Below are positions 28,832 through 40,516 of a stretch of DNA of 64,000 nt, in pieces. Under the pieces are notes generated by a model. That model was not told the DNA's origin. It did not search any database and saw nothing but the letters and a program-made list of their open reading frames with translations. Both the position numbers and the translations under genes were made by a program. Every line of letters starts with the position of its first letter. The stretch's first letter is position 1. This DNA is from Acridotheres tristis (Eukaryota; Chordata; Aves; Passeriformes; Sturnidae): positions 13,396,216 to 13,460,215 of the forward strand of contig CM072888.1 of the NCBI GenBank assembly GCA_037013685.1, in the 5' to 3' direction.

Positions 28832-30169
28832 GAAGCAGCTCAGTGGTGCTCAGCAGCACAGGCCAGATCACATATACAGCCACAGTAGGTTTGTATTTCC
28901 CCCTACTATCACCATAATTTAGGACTACCTGCATGTTAAAACCATTACAGTATCACAGCAGTATTGTTTCTTACTGTCCTGAAGGCCATGCTGGCACAAA
29001 AATCTCAGAGAGGATCAGTCAGAAGCTACGTAACAAAGAACATTAAGCCTTTAAAGATGATTAGCTTCAACAAGTAAGGATGCTGTACTTTTGAATTGGC
29101 ACTTTCAGTCACAATTCACCCTGCTGCCAAAGCTTTAGAGCTGTATACCCACCCTACATTTGTGACTCTTCAACTGCAGTCCCCTGAACCTCTAGGAACC
29201 TGCAAAACCTGTTAAATGTGGTTCAGTTGCAAGTCTTCTACCTTTCTACCCAAAAGATCAAAGTCCATGAGAAATTTTGAGGGGTGACACCAGCCAAAAC
29301 AAATATGGAGAGGTTTTTTGAGTGGTTGCATATGGTACAGACTTCACTGGAAAAAGAAAAAAGGAAGAAAAAAAAAAAATCAAAACAACCCCGCATGTGC
29401 AGACCTGTAAGTGCCACTTCATCTTATGACAGAGATATTTTGCAACGCTAATTCACGAGCAGGAATGCCCAACTGAGAGAAATGTAACAGACTCGCTGAC
29501 TTTTATTTATCTTTCTTCTTATTTTTGTTGACTGAGAGACAGATGAGAAAATCCAGAAAATCCACATGACTGCTGGAGAACAGACATCAAGGAGCTTTGC
29601 TGGTCAGTAGTAAAACTTCCCATACCAGCAACTCTCCAGAAGTAATAGATGTATTGAGAAAAAGGGCTGTAAATAATATTATTGGTTGGGTTTTTTACTA
29701 AATTCTACTAATGTCAGCATACTTGCAGCTACAGCAGAAATAATTAGTTGGATGCATAGCTAAGACACATTTTGTTTACATTTTGCTTACATGGCCACAA
29801 GCATCTTCTAGCTATCCACAAAGGAAGTCAGGACAAAAGCCTTTCACTGAATAGAAAACTAGTCCTGTCTTTTTGGACTACCTGAAGAAATTTCAAATTT
29901 AATACCAGGAGAATAGGGACGAATAAAGAAAAGTGAAGGTAGGACACAAGCACAAATTGAGTGTAGTGGCCTGGCTCCATACATAAGACGGCTAATTTTA
30001 ATGATATATAAAAATGTACTGCTGGTGTAGTCTATTCATAATATACCTTTAGGACCATGTTGAAATAATCAATTAGTAAACTCACTTTTTCCAATTCTGT
30101 AATCTCTATTTTTCATTATGCACTCTAAAGTATTGTAAGAAATTACACTTCAGTCACTATCACATATTT

Positions 30170-30782
30170 CATAGAATCATACAATGATTTCAGTTGGATG
30201 GGACCTTAAAGATCATCTAGTTCAAAAACTCTTCTACAGGCAGGAACATCTTACATCTTACACTAGACCAGGTTGCTCAGAGCTCCATCCAGTCTGGCAC
30301 TGAACATTTACACGGATGGGGTACCCAAAACTTCTCTGGGCACCCTGTTCCAGTGCCTCACCACCCTCACAGTCAAGAATTTTTTTCTAAAATATAATCT
30401 AAACCTACTGTCTCTCCATTTGAAGCTGTTCCTCTCGTCCTGTCACTACATGCCCTTGTAAATTCTCTCTCTCCATCTTTCTTATAGACTCCCTTCAGGT
30501 ACTGGAAGGCTGCAATTAGGTCACCCTGAAGCCTTCACTCTTCCATAAAAACTGAATAATCCCAGTTCTCTCTGCCTTTCCTCATAGGAGAGAGATGCTC
30601 CATCCCTTTGATCATCTTGGCATCCCCCTCCCCTGGACTCACTCCAACAGGTCCATGACCTTCCTGTGCTGGGACTCCAGAGCTGGATGCAGCACTGTAG
30701 GTGGGCTCTCACCAGAGCAGAGAGGCAGAATCTCCTCCCTCCCTCTCCTGCTGCCCAAGGGGCTCTGGATGCAGCCCGGGAT
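30170..30782 (-). mobile_element. CR1 LINE fragment, 3' end (minus strand)
   Basis: A second 5'-truncated CR1 copy with its sense strand on the minus strand. The plus strand begins with atagaatcatacaatg and the ggaccttaaagatcat block typical of the reversed CR1 3' end. The minus strand still yields scattered ORF2 C-terminal signatures (VRAHLQCCIQLWSP and SYEERQRELGLFSF), but the frame is disrupted between them. It is an inactive fragment in ARHGAP10 intron 1. Boundaries are approximate. Confidence 0.88.
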
Positions 30783-31524
30783 ACTCTAATAATAAGCACA
30801 CAGCCCTACAAAGTGCCTGTGATCCAAAGAAATGAAACTTCCTTTTTCCCTCTTATTTCCATGCTACTAGAAGATGCCACCTAGCCATGATACAAACATG
30901 AGAACCACTTACAAAAGGCACACAGAAATTTATTGCACAGCATTACACTGAGCAGCATCTTGAACTACACCTGCACCACAAAACAAAGACCACGTAGCTC
31001 CTCCCCACCTTTCTCTACCAGTTCATTCAGCTGAAAGCAGCCCAGCAGCTCTGAAGAGCAGAACAAAGAAGTCCAGGCAGATCCTTTGCTTCCACATTAC
31101 GAAGTAACAGGAAATACATTTCACCTCCCACAGCCAGTTTCCACTTCAGAAACAAACACTGATGACCTGTAGTTTCATTAGCTGCTGTCATGTTGATCCT
31201 GGAGCATTTATCACATCCAAAAGCAAGAACAAAGTTCAAACCAGGATGATAACCCCTACACATGTGACTGCTGAGTGCTTGAACTGGAAGAAGGCCAAGA
31301 CACAGACAACATTCTGCCCTGGTTCACCAAGAATTTCCAGAAGCAGATCAGGGAAAACATAAGAGTGCATTTAGTGCAAACAAAAAAAAGCAGTCGGAAA
31401 CACAAAAGTCACTTCCCAAGGAGCAGAAATACAAGCAAAAGAGCAGATAGCATCTACAGCCAGTATTTTCTAAGGCATTTCAAAGTCTTTGTATTCATCA
31501 CTTCCAACCCTGCAAGTAATGTTA

Positions 31525-31540
31525 GATGATGATGATGATG
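31525..31540. repeat. GAT microsatellite
   Basis: Five perfect tandem copies of GAT plus a partial unit, followed by a G run. A short simple repeat with no gene context beyond the intron. Confidence 0.9.
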
Positions 31541-34423
31541 GGGGAAATAGATTTTTAAAAGTCCAAAAGAACAATACTTTTTTTTTTTGTTTTTTAAACA
31601 CCAACTGACACTATTTTGGGACATAAAGCACATACACATAGTATCATATATAGTGTCTACACATAGCAGGATTTATTTTCCAAGAAAGAGTATGTATTAG
31701 AACCATCAAGCTGGTAATTTGACCAAATTGCACATTCAACAGACATCACTGAAATCCCTGATCAATGGCAGCACTACCTTGATTTCTGCTACCTCACCAT
31801 GTGTAAATGTAATTCCACAACTAAATGTGGGACCAAGACGTGAACACCCATGCTGGGCTTGTGCAAATCCTGCAATCATGGGAAAAGGACCACCAAGGAC
31901 ACACAGCACACATGGAAGAAGCACATCACATATCACACTCATCCTTTTAAGAACCAAGGGCAAAGTGATGGCCAGTATTGCAAGGAAAACTGGATTCAAA
32001 CATGAAGCAAGTCTGACGTGCTGCTGGCTGAAGACAAATCATGAACCCACACCAAGACACAGACAAAGTGTGACTCTGATGGTATCATTTATAGCAGCTC
32101 AGGAGCTGGAAAATGCCACACACATTCATGTTCTCTGCACACATCAGATGGCCACAGCACTGGAAACACACCTTCTTCCCAAATCAAATTGGGACCTGCA
32201 TGTTTGCAACCTCCCAGCTGCAAACTATCTGCCTAGCTTCGTACACCTGCCACTGTTTGAGCATCCCAAGCTCAAAAGAGCTGTGGACAGACAGGAATTC
32301 TGAAGGAGCAGAGGGCAATGATTTCATACTAGTGAAGTGCCCTGAGAAAATAAATAATAAATAAATAAGCAGTAGTGCATGTCTGCCAGTACTCAAGCGT
32401 CTTGGCATAAATTGTGTTTAAAAGTAGAAACAAATGTACTGAATTAGGAAAATTGGCTTCATGCACAAAACAATAGAACCGGGCTCAAGAGACTTTGATT
32501 CATGTTCCAGCCCATGAATAGACTTTGATAAAGTCACTGACTCATGCTGTGCCCCAGCTATTACACAGGAAGGTACCTCAGCTTCTTATCAGCAGGATAA
32601 AATCTATTAGTGAACAATATACTCAGCTATTCAGGTCACCACATCTTCCTCTCACCACTTCTGCTACAGGTGACCTGGTAATGAAACAGGGCACAGCTAT
32701 CTCACAAGAATACCTACGAATCTTAAATGCTTGGGGTTTATATCTTAAAGGGAGCATTAGTTATTCTTCAGGGGGAAAAAAAAGATGCATAAAACCACAA
32801 TTAAAACCTTTGAAAAGACATCTGTATAATGAAAAAATCAGCACTTTTGGAACTGAGGAATTTATCTTTTCAGGCAAATCAGTCTACAGGCACTGGCATA
32901 ATCCCAATGCAACTTGAAGATGGAAATACAAAAATAATTTAATCGGATTTTCCATTATAAGAATAGATAGCCACTATAAATCATAACCTTGATGACTCTA
33001 TACAGTATGGGTAAAGGAGCAACAACATACAAAAAATTTGTATCCTCATCACTAGTCTTCATTCTTTTTAAATGATGAATGACCCAAACATAACCTCAAA
33101 GTAAGTCAAGTGTCTTCATGTAGAATTCTGTTTCATTTCTTGGCTGTATTTCACAACAATTTTTTTTAAGTTCTCTTTAATACTACAACAAAACAAAAAA
33201 GGATGATGCTGCAACTTTGCACTTGTATATAATGTTAGACAAATGCTGTAATTTATAGTGAATCTCCACTGCAAACTAATTGTCAACAAGTTGAGGGTTT
33301 ATTATCTAGATCACCAGATTCATATCTGACCTAGATCACAAGCAACTAGGATGATGTTGAATCCTCTAGCTGCCTAATTCCTCATCATGCCATGAAGACA
33401 TGCCCATCAAGTCACATTCACACTGTGCAAGTATGAGATAAATCAGACCATATTTATTAAAAACTTGAACAAGTTAGCAATTAAGGGGTTATTTTAGGAG
33501 CTTAGGACTCATGGGAGTTGGAGACAGTTCAATTTGCTTATAGCCACACCTGAACTTCCTCCAGCATTTTCTAAGTATTAGTCTCTAACTGGAGACAGAA
33601 GTTGTCAGAGTTTGTCTCTTGCAGTACTGACATGATTCAGCTGATTGAGGGAAGGGAAATTTCACCAGGCATCAGGCAATAGGTTTCCCCATCCATTCTG
33701 CATACACACAGTTTAGCTAAGTATGAACTGGAAAAACTAAAAGGCATTATAACACTTCTGGGAAATGCAAGCATCTTCAGGGAAAAAAAAGTGTTGAAGT
33801 CTGTATAAATAATATTCTAAGTTTTTTATAGCACTAATTCTCTCATGGATCATATCTTCACTTCTGTAAAGTAGGAAACTCCCTTTCCCTGACAAGTTTG
33901 CTTTATCCTTGGTTAAAAAAAAATCACAAAAATCAGAGAGAAACAAAAGGACAACAAAAGAAAAAAAAAAAGAGAGCTAGCAATACCCTAGGGACAAAAA
34001 AAATACCATCATACTATCAACTCCTGTGACACAGTTCAAATAATATGCTGTGATACAGCCAGACCAAATAAAAATAAGATACAAACATTTGTTTCAGTTT
34101 ATCTTCTATTTATTTGAAAAGGCAATGGGATTGATGACTCCATAAACAAGAATTAACACTTCTTCAGGGAAGCTCAACTCTAACCTCCCATGGACTGGAC
34201 CAAAGGAACCTCTGGCTGCTGCACAGCACTGCACCAAAGCAATCCAGCAGATTTGTATAATAAGGAACAGGGTGTGACAAAGCCAGGCTAGCTGGAAATT
34301 GCTTTAGACAGCTGCAAATCTAGCTTTTCTTTGGCTTTCTTCATGCTTTCAAAGAGGTTTCAGTCATAGACACTCAAGTTCTTTGTCCAAGGCTTGACAG
34401 TTAGAAAAAATTGGAAACACACG

Positions 34424-34486
34424 CACACACAAAAAACCCCAAAAAAACCCAAAACAAACAAACAAAAAAAACCAACCAAAACCCTA
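34424..34486. repeat. A/C-rich low-complexity stretch
   Basis: The plus strand consists of runs of A separated by C or CC, including acacacgcacacac and several aaaacccc-like and aaacaaac units. No protein-coding meaning is likely: the open frame across it gives only lysine-, threonine- and proline-rich low-complexity sequence. Confidence 0.85.
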
Positions 34487-34724
34487 CAGATAACACAAGT
34501 CACAAGCTCATCCTATTTTTTAATATTTTATATATTTGAAGTTTCATTCAACTCCAGGAATTTCATAATCTGCTCTGTGGCTCCAAGCAAAACATCAATA
34601 GGCAAAGTTGTTTTGCTCAACTGGTGCAACTCCTGCTACCTGCAGGAATGTGCATTTCAGAAAAATGCCACCAACTCTTCCAATTCCTTCTTTCCTTGAA
34701 TTGTGAACTTTCTTTTGGAGCTAG

Positions 34725-34741
34725 AAAAAAAAAAAAAAAAA
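34725..34741. repeat. Poly(A) tract, 17 bases
   Basis: A run of 17 A in the plus strand within ARHGAP10 intron 1. No flanking direct repeats were noticed. Confidence 0.9.
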
Positions 34742-35843
34742 GGTGCAGTCAACCAAATTAAATAGCAGAGGAAAGAATTATGAAGGCAACTGGCCACATT
34801 TGGTTGAAAGCAACCACAACTATTTCTGACCATACCCATTCAGCCTGTTTGCCACAGTAATCCAGAAAGACTTCCTCTGATACTAGGAAATTAAAATTAA
34901 GAAAATCTTAAAACTAGAAAGCAACAAAACACACTCATCCAAAGTTCTTTGAAAGGAAAGAAGAAAAGAATCTTTACTTCATGTTGCATCATGTATCATT
35001 ACCTTCCCTACCTCTCTTAGGAATTTGCCTATAATATGAATAATTTCTGAAGTGCTTTAAAGAGGCTCTCTCATTTATCAGCAAGCCAAATATATTTTCA
35101 TTTCTTAATATAAATGAGCAAATTTTGATCTGAAGAACACAGAGAGGCATTAAGGGAACAGAAAATAATTGTTCATGCGTTTTCTTAAAAGACATAATTT
35201 GCTCATTGTGTATTTATTCTGTAGAAATGATGCTCATAGAAATCCCAGGTTGCTAAAAGAATTCTTCCAACAGTTAGATGATCTTGGTCATGTTATCTGC
35301 AATTACAGCAATCAAGCAGAGGGACAGTTCTGCACACTCATGTTTTAGTCGCTTTCTTTTTCTAAATTGCATCCCTCCCCAGTCATTAAAGAAAGTAACA
35401 GCAGCACCTAATTCATTGCATGACAGCCTCACCTAATCCAACATTATAATCCATTAAAAAAAAAGGAGACGGGAGACATGAGGTCAGTATTAAACTAAAG
35501 AGATAGATGGTTAAATGTTGTGTTCAGCCCTAGGAAGGATTGACAACATAAGCTCATCCTGTAACTACCAGATACTCAAAATTAAAATGTTTGAAGTATT
35601 TTACAAAATCTGCACATCTCCCAATCTCTTCTTATCAAACAAGGAAAGTTCTTATGCTTTAATTAAATATATGAATAACCATTTGGCATAGCAAAACTAG
35701 AGCCTTTTATTTCAGCACAGAATGGATGAAGCATCTACACATTTTTTTTTCTAGATGTTCTTTCTGCAATGCTCCCTTCCCAAAAACAACACTGGCAACC
35801 CAATACAAACACATTCACTGCTGACAAGCCATGATTTGGCCAC

Positions 35844-36446
35844 ATGACTGTCCTGCCTGTATTTCAGGTATTAGCTATGTCAAATCTAATTATCAGAGAC
35901 AGCTTGACAAGGTCTTTCACATTATTCAGGAAAGGTGCACTTGTCAAAACCCTAGTGGAGGCTGTGGTATACAACAAATCCCACCCAGCTCAACTGAGGC
36001 TTGCAGTTCTGCTGACAGTTTTGCTCAGTAAATCACTTCACATAAATAATCTCAGTCTAGCAAGCCTCCGTGAGTACTGTGAGGAATTTAGTGACCCACA
36101 GTGTGTAAGAAATACTGCCCTTAATGTTTACAGTCAAATGAATGAGGTTTTCTTCCCACATGATGACTGCAACAGAAATTATACTGGTATTAATTGTACC
36201 AATTATGAAAGCTTCTGTGTTAGTACGACAGTGCTTCAGGCTATTCTGCCCTCAACTTCAAATCCTGCAATTCAAATAACAACCCCATCTAGGAAGGGAC
36301 AGCATATCAAAGAAAGTGTAAGGACTGAATTACAAGTTTTTCTAGTTAGTGAGTGTCTCTTTCCTTCATTTCCTGTCATGGGTGAAGGGTACAAAGATAC
36401 CAGGATGGAATACACAAGCAGACATACAAATATCTGGAGTTCATGA
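35844..36446 (+). other. Unidentified 200-codon open frame, possible orphan exon
   Basis: An ATG-initiated frame of 200 codons, antisense to ARHGAP10 within its intron 1. I do not recognise the product. The composition is balanced and protein-like, with a leucine-rich helical-looking stretch (around residues 48-70, e.g. LRLAVLLTVLLSKSL) and several cysteines and possible N-glycosylation sites (NYT, NCT) around residues 110-130. There is no signal peptide or known motif. A plausible splice acceptor (cctgtatttcag, AG at 35866-35867) falls exactly between codons 8 and 9, and a weak gtaagg donor follows at 36318, making a possible 450-nt exon. It could equally be a chance frame or an old retrocopy. 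It is not called as a gene. Confidence 0.2.
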
Positions 36447-39400
36447 GAGCACAACATAAGCATAACTCATATTATCATGATTTTCCTGCAGAAATACCCA
36501 TCCAAAGCAATTAAATTTTCAGGCAGTGTTTCAAGCAGAAATGTCTAACTTAAAAAGACAAAGAAAATTACCCAAGGGTAAGCTCATTGGCACATCTGAT
36601 TAAGCAAGTGTCCAGTACAGTGGAAAACAAGAAAGAAAAGTACAATATCCACTTTCCTCAGAGACCCTACAATAAAAGTTTTGCAATAATTTATACTTCA
36701 ACTCTTTTGTTTCTGTGTACAGAAATTATATAAATAATTGTTTAAATAGAAATTACAGTTGTATCTCCCACGGGTAGAGGCAGAGTAGGCAGGGAAAGCA
36801 AATGTCCTGCAGGGACATAGGAGAGCCAACAGGAGGGAGTTGCAGTGCCTGAGACTTTGCACCAAAACTCCAGGACAGGACAAAGTCTCTCACAGACAGG
36901 TTCTGGCCCTTACAGAAGTTGTATTAACCAGGGAGGTTGCACTGGCAGCAAGAGATAATATCAAACCCCAGTGCTGCAAAGCATCATGAGCTTTTACTCT
37001 GGAAGCTCCAGCAGGGCTTTCTACATTCTACCATCCCAGCTTTGCACCTGGTGTGTGCAAGGCTCTGAATACAAAATCATGCACCCAGGTGAAGATGGGC
37101 CCTCAGTGCTGTCAAGTATTTGTTTATTTTTTGATCTTCTTTAGAGGCACATTTAAAGCTGGAAGTGCAACTTGTACTAACATACGTTACTGACCACAAG
37201 AATGCTCACCAAAGTACTGTGTAATTGTGGGGTGATGCAACAGATAGAAGAGATGCCCTAGGACGTCAAGAGACAGAGTCTGATGAGAAAGAAACCTTTA
37301 AAGAAAAATAGAAATAAGATCAGATTCACTCCTTTGAGAAGACCTCTCTGTTCCTGTGGCCAAAACCCTCAGCAAAACATTATGGCTTTTCTCCAGCCCA
37401 GCCCACTCTTCCAAAACACATGATTTATCTCAAATTTATTTGGAGTGTAGAGTTAGCAGTAACAGGCACTTAAAAAAAAACAAACATGAGTATCACAAGC
37501 TGATCCTCCCTATTTCTACATCACAGCAACTTATACCGAAACAAAGTAAAACATAGCAAAGACCAGTGTAGGATTTCCAAAGGCAGTACAGTTACTTTTG
37601 AACAGTGCTCACAGTTGCACAGATTATATAGAACTGAGGGCAGAGGGTGATGGTGATTTCCTAATTACAACCTGGTAAATGAAGAGAGTTTCCCCACAAA
37701 AATTAATTTCTCTCAGTAGAAGATATATAAAATCATTACCTAATCCTTCTGTATTTAAAACTTTATTTAAAGTGCCATCAAGACAGATGAGATAAATTGT
37801 TCACATACAATCATCTATACGGATACAAAGGGAAAGGAAAAGCACTCATGTTTCCTTTCTCGTGTATGGTTGTGGGAAGGAGGAGGAGGATCTTCCCCTG
37901 ATATGTCTCAATCTCACAGCAGACATCTGCAAATGGGAACCTCTGTATAAACAGTCTTCTTGTATTCTTGGTCTGATGTCAACTCAAAGCACAACCATCT
38001 TCTTGCCCTTATTAGTAACAGAGATTTACAAAATGCTTTATAAGGCAAGTAAAATTACTAACACAAAAATAGCTTAAAGATTGAAAACTTTGTGACTATT
38101 GGCAACTTACAGTTAAGCTGCCTTGCTGACTGTTACCCATAAAAAAACCCAAATCCTTTCTGATTCTCAATTTGTCATCTTCTTTAATAAAAGGCACACT
38201 GGCTTTACATGCATTCCATAATCTTCACTCCTGGTTTCCAAAGATTCATGCTACTCTAAGACATTTGTCCATAATTAATCAATATAAAACAATGGAATCA
38301 AGTAAGATTTAGTTCAAGCTTCATTTAGCAGTTCAGTGGGAGCCACATGCTTTGTGTTAGGGCAAGACTTGAGCTAGGATTCACTTGCAAGCCTTTCAGA
38401 TAATTTATTTTTTTGTTATTAGTTACCACTGTCAACAGACAGAAAGAGAAGGATCCAAAAATTCAGTCTATTACTTTTAGGGCTGGGTAGCAGCCAGCAG
38501 GAATACTCAGTGCTGGGTTCAGCAGAGGTTTGCCAGATGATGAGAGATGTTACCATCGGCAGGAAAAATTTCCTTTCTTGGCCTGTATCTGCAAAGGGCT
38601 ACAATCACCAAATTAGGACTAAGGATGGGTTCAGAAGGAAAAATTTAGGGCTAAATTTAGGACTGGTGTCAGTAGTAACCATCTGTAAGGGCAGAGACTA
38701 AGTTGTGTAGGGTCACTGATAGGAAAAGGAGAAAACAGAGTCAAAACTGGCAGTGAGCTTCAAAGGGTACAGCTGGCCCAGGCTCCGTGTGAGGCAGACT
38801 GATGCAAGGAGCAGCAGAGAGGCAGCACTGAGCCAGGGGACACTGCCTGCATGGGCACAGGGTGGCACAGCCACCTGCACCTCCATCCTCAGTGGGCTGC
38901 TGGGCACAAGGTGAGGTTTGGACAAGCCAAAGCCACTGTACTGTGACTAGTGCAGTGTATGGAGACTGTTGCCTGACTGGATGTAGTTCTGGAACCAATT
39001 GCTGGAGTTGGGGTACGTTTCCAACCAGCACAAGCCAAAACATTCCCAATTCTATCAGAGCACCAGGGTAAGAACAGTCTCATGTCCTTCATATTCCAGA
39101 AAGTACAAACAATCAAACAGATGGGTTCAGCACCTCGTTGGAACATTTAACATAACTACATGATAAAACTGAGCATTTAAAATCCAACACACTGTCCTCA
39201 AATCTGCAAGAACATACACCAAAACAGTTCTGATCATTGGTTAGGGAATTTAATTAGGGCAGTCTGAAACTCTCACAATTCACAGCACAATCCCAATGTC
39301 TCCAAGCTGTCTTACAAAACAGAATATGCACGGGTAAAAAGGTTAAATGTCAGGGCCTCCTAATAACTAACTCCATCTCCAGTGAGGGTTTGATGTGCAA

Positions 39401-40500
39401 TCCTATCTAATCACTTGGCCTCTCACTTCACCATGTGTAAACAGAAACCACAGCCCTAACTACTGCACAGGATGTTGAAAGGTTCCCATTTAAAATGCTT
39501 TACGCTCTTTGGATTTTTAACTGCTTTATAGGTTAAGAGCTTTGTTTGTTTATTTTTAAGAATAAGCTTGTATTAATGTGTTTTAAAGTGTACATACTTT
39601 ATCTGACAAAAAAAAAACCCACAGTGCTACAAATAGAACACAAGAAACCATTAGCAAGACCTTAAAATGGGTTGTGACTTGGCTGAGTATAAGTAAATAA
39701 ACTCACCTGTAGTTCTCCTGATGATATTTCCTGCGTGACATAAATCCTTGTACTGGGTTTTTCTAGTGGCAACCCTAAATAGGAGCTTCATGCTATCAAG
39801 AATCCCAATAACACAAGCTGTTCACTGCAGGAGTATAGGGCAAAGCAAGGAATTTCCCTTTGACTTGAATTCCTAACTATCTGGTATCACTAAGAGTATG
39901 CAGAAGAATTAGTCATTGCCAGGCAGACGTGCTTCATTTTGCTGGGACACAAAACAACAACTCTTAATTCCCTCAGTTCACATTCATTACCCACTTACAG
40001 CTGTAACTATGTATCTTCTTGAAATGAAAACAAACATTAAACCAGCTCACAGACAAACATCATTATAACTAAAGAAAACAAACATTAAGGAAACTGTTTA
40101 CTACACCAAGGAATTCCCAGCTCCCTATACTGCACATACCACTAAAACATTCCCATGGGCTTCGAACCAAAAACCACGAAAAGTCCATGAAGTATCAAAT
40201 GGTAGGGAGAAAAGTGACTGGCAGAAATCAAATCCAACAGGTTTAAGCAAACAAAAAACACAAGGGAAAAGAAAAACAAATTAACGAATTCACTCAATAA
40301 TGCTCAATAAATGAATGCTACCATTCAATATTATGCAATATTATAATACTATACCAAACAGTATGGATTTTTTTACCTTTTTCCTCTGGAAAAGGTTAGA
40401 GAATCCATCACCTGAAAAGGCTGAGGCAAACTGCACTAGAGAGCAGTATAATGGTGCCTCTCTTAGAAGCAAAGCAACTGGGAATAAGCAAGTGTTTTAA

Positions 40501-40516
40501 AGCAAGCAAGCAAGCA
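40501..40516. repeat. AGCA tetranucleotide repeat
   Basis: Four perfect tandem AGCA units in the plus strand. A minor simple repeat. Confidence 0.85.

Larger units (their letters stand above)
25178..30169 (-). other. ARHGAP10: ARHGAP10 intron 1 segment between two CR1 copies
   Basis: An AT-rich intronic stretch with a 20-base A run at 26126-26145, an A-rich tract near 29370 and a purine-rich GA tract near 28795-28831. Short open frames only; no gene, RNA or clear repeat family recognised. Confidence 0.75.

Noticed and set aside
38713..39146. Cluster of overlapping short frames in a locally GC-richer patch
   Set aside because: Frames on both strands overlap, none exceeds about 100 codons, and none resembles a known protein; it may be an old unrecognised repeat.
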